The notes under the pieces were generated by a model, which saw only the letters and a list, made by a program, of their open reading frames with translations, did no database searches and was not told where the DNA came from. Positions 7,040 through 15,002 of a stretch of DNA of 33,961 nt are shown piece by piece. This DNA comes from Ruminococcus sp. Lineage in GTDB: Bacteria; Bacillota; Clostridia; Oscillospirales; Ruminococcaceae. Numbering within the stretch: the first letter of the stretch is position 1; each line of letters begins with the position of its first letter. Position numbers and translations under genes: made by a program. The DNA lies in NCBI GenBank assembly GCA_022641595.1, contig JALCDN010000013.1:1-33961 (forward strand). The letters are read 5' to 3'.

Positions 7040-10000
7040 ATGTCTGTATTCAGAATTTATGTTGAGAAAAAACCGGAGTTTGCCGTTGAAGCTCAGTCAG
7101 TACTTAATGATGTTCAGACTGCATTGAGACTCGGTATTACAGGCATCAGAATTATTAACAGATATGATGTTGACAGACTCAGTCAGACTGACTTCGAGGC
7201 TGCAATTAATACAGTTTTTGCTGAACCCGCTGTTGATGCGGTCTACTCTCAGCTTCCTCCTCTCAACGGCAGCGAAAGAATTTTTGCCGTCGAATTTCTC
7301 CCCGGTCAGTTCGACCAGAGAGCCGACAGCTGCGAACAGTGCATTCAGATTCTAAGACAGGGCGAAAGATGCCGTGTTAAAAACGCAAGAATCTATATTA
7401 TTTCCGGTAATATCACAGACCCGGAATTCGAAAAGCTTAAAAATTATATCATTAACCCTGTCGAAAGCCGTGAGGCTTCTCTCGACCCGGTAAAATCCCT
7501 CGATACTAACTACAATATTCCTACAACCGTTGAGGAACTTGAAGACTTCATTATGCTCAATGACGCAGGTCTTAAAGCTTTCATAAAAAAATTCGGTCTT
7601 GCTATGGACTTCGATGATATTAAGTTCTGTCAGGACTATTTCCGCAACTCGGAAAACAGAAACCCTACTATCACCGAAATCAGAATGATTGACACTTACT
7701 GGTCTGACCACTGCCGTCATACCACTTTCCTTACAAATATCGAAAGCGTCAACATCAAAACTCCTTACATCTGCGATACATTTAATTCGTACCTCAACAT
7801 CAGAGACGAACTCGGCAGACAGAATAAGCCGATTAATCTTATGGACATAGCTACGCTTGCTGCTAAAAAGCTCAAAGCTGACGGTCTTATGCCTGACCTC
7901 GATGAGAGTGAGGAAATTAATGCCTGCTCCGTTAAAATCAAGGTCGATGTCGACGGCTCAGACCAGGACTGGATCCTTATGTTCAAAAACGAAACCCACA
8001 ACCACCCAACCGAAATCGAACCTTTCGGCGGTGCGGCAACGTGTCTGGGCGGTGCTATCCGTGACCCTCTTTCCGGTCGTTCATATGTTTATCAGGCTAT
8101 GCGTGTTACTGGTGCAGCTAACCCTCTTGTTCCGGTTGAAGACACTATCAAGGGCAAGCTCCCTCAGAGAAAAATTACTGTCGGTGCGGCCGGCGGTTAC
8201 AGCTCCTATGGCAACCAGATAGGTCTGGCTACAGGTCACGTTTCCGAAATCTATCATCCGGGATATGTCGCAAAACGTCTCGAAATCGGTGCTGTTGTCG
8301 GTGCGGCTCCTGCCGGAAATATCAGACGTGAAGCCCCTGTTCCAGGCGATGTCGTTATCCTTCTCGGCGGGAAAACCGGTCGTGACGGCTGCGGCGGTGC
8401 TACAGGCTCTTCAAAATCTCACACTCTTGAATCCCTCGAACACTGCGGTGCTGAAGTTCAGAAGGGCAACCCTCCTGAGGAAAGAAAACTTCAGAGACTC
8501 TTCAGAAACCCTGATGTCACAAAAATGATAAAACGCTGCAACGACTTCGGTGCAGGCGGTGTTTCTGTCGCTATCGGCGAGCTTACTGACGGTCTTATCA
8601 TCAACCTCAATGCTGTTCCTAAAAAATATGACGGCCTCGACGGCACTGAAATCGCTATCAGCGAATCTCAGGAAAGAATGGCTGTCGTTATAGCTCCTGA
8701 AGACATTGACGCTTTTATGGCTGAAGCTAAAAAAGAAAACCTCGAAGCTACTCTCGTGGCTGACGTTGTTGCCGAGCCTCGCCTCAAAATGGTTTGGAAC
8801 GGAAATACCATCGTTGACCTCTCAAGAGATTTCCTTAACTCAAACGGTGCTGAAAAATATACCTCTATCACTGTTGAAGAACCTACTCACGGCTCTATGG
8901 TCGAATATACGGACTGTGCTGACACATGGACTGAACTCATTTCAAACCTTAATGTCTGCTCACAAAAAGGTCTCGTTGAAAAATTTGACTCTACTATCGG
9001 TGCCGGTACTGTACTTATGCCTTACGGCGGTATCTATCAGCTCTCCCCATCTCAGGCTATGGCAGCAAAAATCCCTGTCCTTAAAGGTGAAACCAACACC
9101 TGCTCTATTATGGGCTGGGGCTATAACCCTGTTATTTCCGAAAAAAGTCCGTACCACGGTGCTGTTATGGCTGTTATCGAATCTATCGCAAAGGTTGTTG
9201 CTGCAGGCGGTTCTTATAAAAAATGCTGGCTGACTTTCCAGGAATACTTCGAGAGAACTCAGAATGACCCGAAAAGATGGGGTCAACCTCTATCTGCTCT
9301 GCTCGGTGCTTTCAAGGCTCAGCTCGAAATGGGCTGCGGTGCTATCGGCGGCAAGGACTCTATGTCGGGTACTTTTGAACAAATCGACGTTCCGCCAACT
9401 CTCGTTTCTTTCGCCGTTTCAACTGCAAAGGCTGACAAGATTATCTCTACAGAATTTAAATCCTCCGACAGCTCCGTTATTATGATAACTCCTGACTACG
9501 ACGAAAACGGTCTTCCTGTTTTCTCAAGCGTCAAGTCAAAATTCGACGAGGTTCAGGAAATTATTTCAGACGGACGTGCCAATGCTATCTGGACAATCGG
9601 CTACGGCGGCGTTGCTGAGGGTATCGCAAAAATGTGCTTCGGTAACAAACTCGGCTTCGAATTTACCGCAAAGCTCTCCGCTAAACAGCTCTTTACTCCT
9701 TGCTACGGTGCTTTCATCATCGAACTCAATGACGCTCCGAGACAAAACGAACTCGTTATCGGTAAAACTCTCGAAGCTTACAAAATTCTTAACTTCGACT
9801 ACTCTATCAATCTTGACTCCCTCCAGAGAAACTGGGAAAGCAAACTTGAATCCGTTTTCCCTTGCAGAATCAAAACTACCGACGCTACGCCTGAAACCTA
9901 CATCTACCCCAACACAAGAAAAATTGCCCCCGTTATCAAGGTCGCTAAGCCTCGTGTCCTTATACCTGTTTTCCCGGGCACGAACTGCGAATACGATACG

Positions 10001-10744
10001 GCAAGAGCTTTTGAAAAGGCCGGTGCTGTTGCCGAAACTATCGTTATAAGAAATATGGCTTCAGGCGACATCGAAAGCTCTGTTGAACAGGTTGAGGCTG
10101 CTATCAAAAATTCTCAGATTATTATGCTCCCCGGCGGCTTCAGCGGCGGCGACGAGCCTGACGGCAGCGGCAAATTCATTACTGCTTTCTTCCGCAACCC
10201 TCGCATCAAAGACGCTGTTCACAATATGCTAAGAACCCGTGACGGTCTTATGCTCGGTATCTGCAACGGTTTCCAGGCTCTTATCAAGCTCGGTCTCGTT
10301 CCTTACGGCGAAATCGTCGATATGACTGACCAGTCTCCTACTCTTACTTTCAATACTATCGCACGTCACCAGTCAATGATGGTCAATACACGAATTGCTT
10401 CAAACAAGTCTCCTTGGCTCTATGCCTGCAATGTTGACGATATCCACACTATCCCTGTTTCTCACGGTGAGGGTCGTTTCGTCGCTCCTCTAAGCCTTAT
10501 CCAGAAGCTCGCACTCAACGGTCAGATTGCTACTCAATACGTTGACCTCAACGGCAAGCCTTCTATGGACATAAGATTCAACCCTAATACATCTATCGAC
10601 GCTATCGAGGGTATTACTTCACCTGACGGTCGTATCCTCGGCAAAATGGGTCACAGCGAACGTAAGGGCAGCTTCGTCTGCAAAAACGTTCAGGGTAACA
10701 AAGACCAGAAAATCTTTGAAAGCGGCGTTGACTACTTCAGATAA
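7040..10744 (+). CDS. purL: Phosphoribosylformylglycinamidine synthase, single-chain
   Basis: The 1234-residue enzyme converts FGAR, glutamine and ATP to FGAM in purine synthesis. It carries the PurS-like N-terminus, two AIRS-type synthetase halves (motifs SDHCRHTTF, FKNETHNHPTEIEPFGGA and GGKDSMSG), and a C-terminal class I glutamine amidotransferase. The last part has FPGTNCEYDTA, LPGGFSGGDE, the nucleophile cysteine in GICNGFQAL and the His/Glu pair in VSHGEGRF. The length is typical of the single-chain enzymes found in many clostridia and in Gram-negative bacteria, unlike the PurS/PurQ/PurL trio of Bacillus. GGAG precedes the ATG. No purine riboswitch is visible upstream and no other pur gene is adjacent, so it is an isolated locus. 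Codons ending in C or T are abundant. Confidence 0.95.
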   Translation: MSVFRIYVEKKPEFAVEAQSVLNDVQTALRLGITGIRIINRYDVDRLSQTDFEAAINTVFAEPAVDAVYSQLPPLNGSERIFAVEFLPGQFDQRADSCEQCIQILRQGERCRVKNARIYIISGNITDPEFEKLKNYIINPVESREASLDPVKSLDTNYNIPTTVEELEDFIMLNDAGLKAFIKKFGLAMDFDDIKFCQDYFRNSENRNPTITEIRMIDTYWSDHCRHTTFLTNIESVNIKTPYICDTFNSYLNIRDELGRQNKPINLMDIATLAAKKLKADGLMPDLDESEEINACSVKIKVDVDGSDQDWILMFKNETHNHPTEIEPFGGAATCLGGAIRDPLSGRSYVYQAMRVTGAANPLVPVEDTIKGKLPQRKITVGAAGGYSSYGNQIGLATGHVSEIYHPGYVAKRLEIGAVVGAAPAGNIRREAPVPGDVVILLGGKTGRDGCGGATGSSKSHTLESLEHCGAEVQKGNPPEERKLQRLFRNPDVTKMIKRCNDFGAGGVSVAIGELTDGLIINLNAVPKKYDGLDGTEIAISESQERMAVVIAPEDIDAFMAEAKKENLEATLVADVVAEPRLKMVWNGNTIVDLSRDFLNSNGAEKYTSITVEEPTHGSMVEYTDCADTWTELISNLNVCSQKGLVEKFDSTIGAGTVLMPYGGIYQLSPSQAMAAKIPVLKGETNTCSIMGWGYNPVISEKSPYHGAVMAVIESIAKVVAAGGSYKKCWLTFQEYFERTQNDPKRWGQPLSALLGAFKAQLEMGCGAIGGKDSMSGTFEQIDVPPTLVSFAVSTAKADKIISTEFKSSDSSVIMITPDYDENGLPVFSSVKSKFDEVQEIISDGRANAIWTIGYGGVAEGIAKMCFGNKLGFEFTAKLSAKQLFTPCYGAFIIELNDAPRQNELVIGKTLEAYKILNFDYSINLDSLQRNWESKLESVFPCRIKTTDATPETYIYPNTRKIAPVIKVAKPRVLIPVFPGTNCEYDTARAFEKAGAVAETIVIRNMASGDIESSVEQVEAAIKNSQIIMLPGGFSGGDEPDGSGKFITAFFRNPRIKDAVHNMLRTRDGLMLGICNGFQALIKLGLVPYGEIVDMTDQSPTLTFNTIARHQSMMVNTRIASNKSPWLYACNVDDIHTIPVSHGEGRFVAPLSLIQKLALNGQIATQYVDLNGKPSMDIRFNPNTSIDAIEGITSPDGRILGKMGHSERKGSFVCKNVQGNKDQKIFESGVDYFR

Positions 10745-10750
10745 AAATCA

Positions 10751-10785
10751 ATATGCCTGCATATTCTTATGCAGGCATATTTCTT
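10751..10785 (+). terminator. Terminator after purL
   Basis: ATATGCCTGCAT (10751-10762) pairs with ATGCAGGCATAT (10769-10780) over a 6 nt loop, followed by TTCTT. It lies 7 bp after the purL stop. Confidence 0.7.
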
Positions 10786-10829
10786 AACGGCATCTCTAAA
10801 AAATTTTCCCGAAATCGTGAGGTCTGCTT

Positions 10830-11363
10830 ATGAACACAAAACTTCGCTCTTTTATCAAAATTATCGGCATCATTATGATTGTCTGCGGAGTTTCCGTCAT
10901 CGCTGTTTTCGGCTACAGAAAAATCAGCCACGAACTGTATATGCGTAAGCTCCTAAGAGAAAGCATCGTTTTTGAAGTCCCTTCTCTTGACATAAAGGTT
11001 CCTGTTCTCGACGGTACTGACAATAAAGTTCTCGCCGTTGCGGCAGGTCATTTCCCGAATACAGGCTCTGTCGGAAAAGGAAACTTCTGCATTGCAGGTC
11101 ACAATAGCACAATCTACGCCGAAATCTTTAACGATATCGACAAAATTAAAATCGGTGACACCATTTACCTTATTAACAACGATTCACAAAAAACAAAATA
11201 CACTTACGTTGTTACGGCTTACAACATCGTCAGTCCCTCATCGGTTGACGTTCTTAACGACTTCGGCGACAACCGCCTTACTGTTATTACCTGCACGGAC
11301 GACGGAACAAAACGTCAGGTCATTACTGCTATGCTAAAAAACAATTCTGACGCTTCACATTAA
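10830..11363 (+). CDS. Sortase transpeptidase
   Basis: The 177-residue protein has an N-terminal membrane anchor (about 9-29), then a sortase catalytic domain beginning at VPSLDIKVPVLDGT. The catalytic triad is visible as His91 in IAGHNS, Cys155 in VITCTDD and Arg162 in TKRQV. HFPNTG is also typical of small class D or E sortases; I cannot fix the class. Sortases cleave LPXTG-like motifs and join surface proteins to peptidoglycan. The window contains a candidate substrate far downstream, the LPQTG protein at 32356. GAGG precedes the ATG weakly. Neighbours are purL upstream and an AraC regulator 78 bp downstream; neither suggests a sortase-substrate operon, so this may be a housekeeping sortase. 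Confidence 0.88.
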   Translation: MNTKLRSFIKIIGIIMIVCGVSVIAVFGYRKISHELYMRKLLRESIVFEVPSLDIKVPVLDGTDNKVLAVAAGHFPNTGSVGKGNFCIAGHNSTIYAEIFNDIDKIKIGDTIYLINNDSQKTKYTYVVTAYNIVSPSSVDVLNDFGDNRLTVITCTDDGTKRQVITAMLKNNSDASH

Positions 11364-11378
11364 GAGGTTGTACTAACT

Positions 11379-11387
11379 GACTATAAT
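11379..11387 (+). promoter_or_regulatory. Possible -10 region before the AraC gene
   Basis: TATAAT at 11382-11387 lies 54 bp before the AraC start codon. The best -35 at 17 bp is poor, and a TG two bases upstream is not a canonical extension. The gene could instead be read through from the sortase. Confidence 0.3.
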
Positions 11388-11440
11388 GCCCATAAATAAT
11401 TTCCTTTCAGTACAGCTTCTGACATTTCGGAGACAACTAT

Positions 11441-12235
11441 ATGAGAATGGATAATATCGGCTACCACCACAAACACGACAACTCTTTCTGCATCGACCGA
11501 CCGTACGGCTCTGGCGACTGGCTGCTGCTCATAATTAAATCAGATTCAATTTTCCGTATAGATAATTCCCTTACAAACGTAAAAGCGGATTCCTGCATCA
11601 TCTTTACTCCGGATTACCCACAGTTCTACAAACCTGCACCTCAGACTGCTGAATACTTCGACGACTGGATTCACTTTGAACCGGATTTTTCAGAATCAGA
11701 ACTTCTGAAATCACTCTCAATTCCACTTAACTGCCCTATCTACCTCAGGGATATTTCCGCTGTCTCAAATATCGTCCGAAGTATGTGCCACGAGTTTCAC
11801 TCCGTTCACCTGCACAAATCCGAAATCGTTGACCTCTATTTCAGAATCCTTATTTACAAGCTCCACGAGAAAATTGAAAATACTGTTCCCGTTTCCTTTC
11901 TCTCATCTGCATCAGATGACAGCAATTTCATCTGGCTTCGTGAATGTATTTTTAATTACCCCGAAAAGCCTTGGAATATTGACAACATTGCATCTGAACT
12001 TTCCTTGAGCCGCTCTCGCTTTCAACACCTCTACTCACAGACTTTCGGCGTAAGCTTCATTCAGGATATCATAACAAGCCGTGTTCATCACGCCACTGAG
12101 CTTCTCGGAAATCCGCACCTTTCCATCGAAAAAATTTCCGAAATCTGCGGCTATACTTCAACCTCTTATTTTATCCGCCAATTCAAAAAAGTTAAAGGCA
12201 TTACTCCTTCTCAGTACAGAAAATCAATTATATAA
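11441..12235 (+). CDS. AraC-family transcriptional regulator
   Basis: The 264-residue protein has an N-terminal cupin-like sensing domain (about 15-150) and a C-terminal AraC DNA-binding domain (about 165-262). The latter has two helix-turn-helix segments, ending in the family signature ISEICGYTSTSYFIRQFKKVKGITPSQYR. Proteins of this build usually sense sugars or other small carbon sources. It lies convergently 64 bp from the end of the GH43-dockerin gene and directly before the block of hemicellulase genes, so control of those genes is an attractive but unproven inference. GGAG precedes the ATG at 11441; a second in-frame ATG is two codons later. Confidence 0.9.
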   Translation: MRMDNIGYHHKHDNSFCIDRPYGSGDWLLLIIKSDSIFRIDNSLTNVKADSCIIFTPDYPQFYKPAPQTAEYFDDWIHFEPDFSESELLKSLSIPLNCPIYLRDISAVSNIVRSMCHEFHSVHLHKSEIVDLYFRILIYKLHEKIENTVPVSFLSSASDDSNFIWLRECIFNYPEKPWNIDNIASELSLSRSRFQHLYSQTFGVSFIQDIITSRVHHATELLGNPHLSIEKISEICGYTSTSYFIRQFKKVKGITPSQYRKSII

Positions 12236-12273
12236 CAGAAATGTCCGCATTTTTATATGCGGACATTTCTGTT
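12234..12273. terminator. Bidirectional terminator between the AraC and GH43 genes
   Basis: AACAGAAATGTCCGCAT (12234-12250) is perfectly complementary to 12257-12273 over a 6 nt loop. AT-rich tracts flank both sides. It overlaps the AraC stop codon and serves both converging genes. Confidence 0.85.
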
Positions 12274-12299
12274 ATTTATTATTAAAGAGAAAAGCAATT

Positions 12300-14678
12300 T
12301 TATTCGGCTGAAAATTTAGTTATCACATTCAGCACATAGTCCTGTAGCAGACTTAAATCCTTGGAATCGACTGTGCCGTCCTGATTTACATCTGCCGCAA
12401 GCTTCGCTTTTTTATCCGAGAATCCGTTTTTAATGCCGTATCTTGCTGATGAAACGTCAAATACGTCGATATTTCCGTCAGAATTTACATCTCCAATAAC
12501 GTACTTTATCTCCTGTGGTCCATCAATCTGAGTATCTTTTACAGCTCCGATAATCTCATCGGCATAAAAATCGTTCTTGCTGTCGGCTGTCTCTATATAT
12601 AGCTGCATATCCGATGCATCTGACGGTATAGTGTACTCAGTATTGCGAAGCTGAACCCACTCACCCTTTACTGCTTTTGCCTGTGCAACAGTTGAATACT
12701 GCGTATCACCGTTTGCATCAACATATTGAAGCTTCATATAGAATGTATCAGATGCACTTCCGTCAGGATACATTACGTCAGCACTGAAGCTGTAGGCTTC
12801 ATCATTTTTGAACACAGACTTATTCAGTGCATATGTTGTACCGTTCCATGAAGCAGTTCTGTCCGTAACCGAGAGAGATTTACTTCCTGCATATGAGGCT
12901 GTTCCAACCGAAGCTGTCTTTGCCGCACCACGTCCTGACCAATCATCGCTGCCGTTTTCAAATGTGCTGTGGAAATAGTAGCCGTCCTTATCCGGCTGAA
13001 CGACTGTCGGTTTGTTCCATTCGGTCTTTTCGTAGTCAAAAAAGTCAATATCTGCATATCCGCCTGTATTTTTTGTAGCGTAGCTGTAGATGCCGCTTCT
13101 GTAGCCAGTAAAGAGCTTGAGGTCATATGTCATACTAAGCTCGTTGCCGATTTTTGTCCACGAGCTTCCGTCATATGAATAGTAAAAGTTTGCCTTATCT
13201 ATATTGTATGAAGAATTAAGTCCTGAATCCACGTTATTGAACTTGAAATCGACTTTGAGATAGACTTCGTTTCCGTTAAGATTTTTCTGTTCAATTATCT
13301 TGTTATTGCTGTCTGTCACCTTTGCTGAGCCTGAATATCCGCCGTTTTCAGCCATATACACTTTCTTTGTGCCATCATCGGCAACATAGACTCCGACATT
13401 GCCAAACTTGAACTGAAATGCCGAAAGACCTGCATAATCGCCTGCTTTCATACCGCTTGCATCGAGCTTTATAACACTTGAACAAGCAGGACCTTCAGTA
13501 CGCTGGGTAAGAGTATTTCTTGCATTGAGGATATTTGTAGCCAAGGTTTTATTTTTAAGTCTCAGATAGCCTTTGCGTTCGGTGACAGACCATGCGGTAT
13601 TATCGGGATTATGGTTCCACTGCCATTCAAGGGCGAGCTTATTGCTTGAGTAGCTGAAATCGTCGTCCTTAGCAAGTGAAGTACCTGTGTAAGCACCGTC
13701 TATATCGAATGTAACAGGAACTTTGCCGTTAACACCCATTATTGGCCAATCATTCTGCCATGTTACGGGTACGAGTACAGGGATTCTGCCTACTGAGCCA
13801 TGGTCCTGAAACAGCATACCGTACCATTTACCATCGGGAGTATCGACAATTCCGCCCTGTGCAACGCCGCTTGAATATGAACCTACACCTGAATTAAGGA
13901 TAGTTTTTCCCTCATAGCTGCCTAAAAGGTCACGGCTTCTGTAGCAAAGCTCAATTCTTCCGCTGCTGCTTGGCCACGCAATGACAAAGACATAGTAATA
14001 GCCGTTGATTTTTTCGATATGTGAGCCTTCTCCTGCGAGGTTGTCAAGACCTGTAGTAAAGAGAGTTTTATCCGCACCGCCACTTTTAAAGCCTGTCATT
14101 TCGGCATTAAGCTCTTTGATTTTAATAGTACCTCCGCCGCCATAGACGAGGTAATTTCTTCCATCGTCATCAAAAAGAATTGAGGCATCGTGGTACATTC
14201 CGTTGATTTCCGAGCGAGTCCATGTGCCGTGTTCAATATCATTTGTTTTGTAAATATAAGATTTTCCTGTACCATAGCTTCCGAAGAAAACGTAGAAATT
14301 GCCATCGTGATAGCGAATGCTTGCAGCCCACTGACCGTGCGAGTAGTCATTTTTTCCGTTGGTAAGGTTTTGCGTATCAGTTGTGTCGAGAACATCATAG
14401 ACATACGAGCATATTTCCCATGATACGAGGTCTTTGGATTTCATTACCGGTGCACCGGGGCTGAAAAACATAGTAGTGCTGACCATATAATATGTATCGC
14501 CGACTCTTATAACGTCATCATCCGGCACATCTGACCATATTATAGGATTTGCGACTTTTGAAGTTGTAACAGCGTTTGCCGTAACTGATTTATTCTGATT
14601 CATAACCGCAGTACTTGACAAGACAAATGAAATTGCTGTAATAAAGCCCAAAGTACGTTTAAAATTGCTTTTTAGCAT
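12300..14678 (-). CDS. Dockerin-bearing GH43 glycosidase with xylan-binding CBM22
   Basis: The 792-residue secreted enzyme starts with a signal peptide (about 1-34) and a GH43 five-blade propeller (about 42-330). The likely catalytic residues are an Asp in WSDVPDDDVIRVGD, an Asp in MYHDASILFDDDG and a Glu in GEGSHIEKINGYYY. A beta-sandwich of the GH43 C-terminal concanavalin-like type follows (about 340-560). Next is a CBM22-like module (about 570-725, FENGSDDWSGRGA), then a dockerin with GDVNSDGNIDVFD and ADVNQDGTVDSKD. This points to xylan side-chain or xylosidic activity (xylosidase or arabinofuranosidase), but the substrate cannot be fixed. An ATG nine codons upstream has no ribosome-binding site, whereas AAGGAG precedes the ATG at 14678. 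It lacks the Thr-rich linker of the neighbouring enzymes. Confidence 0.88.
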   Translation of the reverse strand: MLKSNFKRTLGFITAISFVLSSTAVMNQNKSVTANAVTTSKVANPIIWSDVPDDDVIRVGDTYYMVSTTMFFSPGAPVMKSKDLVSWEICSYVYDVLDTTDTQNLTNGKNDYSHGQWAASIRYHDGNFYVFFGSYGTGKSYIYKTNDIEHGTWTRSEINGMYHDASILFDDDGRNYLVYGGGGTIKIKELNAEMTGFKSGGADKTLFTTGLDNLAGEGSHIEKINGYYYVFVIAWPSSSGRIELCYRSRDLLGSYEGKTILNSGVGSYSSGVAQGGIVDTPDGKWYGMLFQDHGSVGRIPVLVPVTWQNDWPIMGVNGKVPVTFDIDGAYTGTSLAKDDDFSYSSNKLALEWQWNHNPDNTAWSVTERKGYLRLKNKTLATNILNARNTLTQRTEGPACSSVIKLDASGMKAGDYAGLSAFQFKFGNVGVYVADDGTKKVYMAENGGYSGSAKVTDSNNKIIEQKNLNGNEVYLKVDFKFNNVDSGLNSSYNIDKANFYYSYDGSSWTKIGNELSMTYDLKLFTGYRSGIYSYATKNTGGYADIDFFDYEKTEWNKPTVVQPDKDGYYFHSTFENGSDDWSGRGAAKTASVGTASYAGSKSLSVTDRTASWNGTTYALNKSVFKNDEAYSFSADVMYPDGSASDTFYMKLQYVDANGDTQYSTVAQAKAVKGEWVQLRNTEYTIPSDASDMQLYIETADSKNDFYADEIIGAVKDTQIDGPQEIKYVIGDVNSDGNIDVFDVSSARYGIKNGFSDKKAKLAADVNQDGTVDSKDLSLLQDYVLNVITKFSAE

Positions 14679-14780
14679 GAAAAACACTCCTTTTCTGACA
14701 AGCATTCATATAACGTGCTACCTATATACTACGTCATTGAATGGTTTGCAGGTAATTGTTCTTCATCCTTCAAAATATAA

Positions 14781-14798
14781 GGGTACCTCTAAAAACTC
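14781..14798 (+). repeat. Dispersed repeat, copy 1 (GGGTACCTCTAAAAACTC)
   Basis: Related copies lie at 31848 and 33860, with a degenerate one at 10789. It falls in the putative 5' leader of the GH43 gene, read in the opposite direction. No matching inverted copy was found, so a complete insertion element is not shown. Confidence 0.6.
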
Positions 14799-14872
14799 CA
14801 CGAAAGTGGCTTTGCAACGGCGGACGAGTTCCCGTCAAATTGCATAAAAAATTTGCACAAATATCTAAATAT

Positions 14873-14900
14873 ATTCTAACACATTTGAGTATCTTTTCAA
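14873..14900 (-). promoter_or_regulatory. Leftward promoter candidate for the GH43 gene
   Basis: On the minus strand TTGAAA (14895-14900) and TAGAAT (14873-14878) have a 16 bp spacer. A transcript from here would have a leader of about 190 nt containing the dispersed repeat. The remaining 14679-15002 gap otherwise holds only this promoter, the repeat and the terminator of the upstream gene. Confidence 0.5.
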
Positions 14901-14948
14901 TGCACTTTTACGCTGTTTTTTTAGCACTTTTATGCTGCCTGATACCGC

Positions 14949-14984
14949 AAAAAATCCGACATGCAATAAAAGCGCATCGGATTT
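14949..14984 (-). terminator. Terminator of the GH26-GH5 gene
   Basis: On the minus strand AAATCCGA pairs with TCGGATTT (arms 14977-14984 and 14952-14959), with an additional TGC/GCA pairing inside, then a run of six T. It lies 19 bp after the stop codon. Confidence 0.75.
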
Positions 14985-15002
14985 CTGCTTGAAGGAGGTT
15001 GA

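Noticed and set aside
14679-14705. Upstream ATG of the GH43 gene
   Set aside because: AAGGAG is placed for the ATG at 14678 and would lie inside the longer frame.
14781-15000. Complete insertion sequence at the GH43 leader
   Set aside because: Only one repeat copy, no inverted partner and no transposase in the 324 bp gap.
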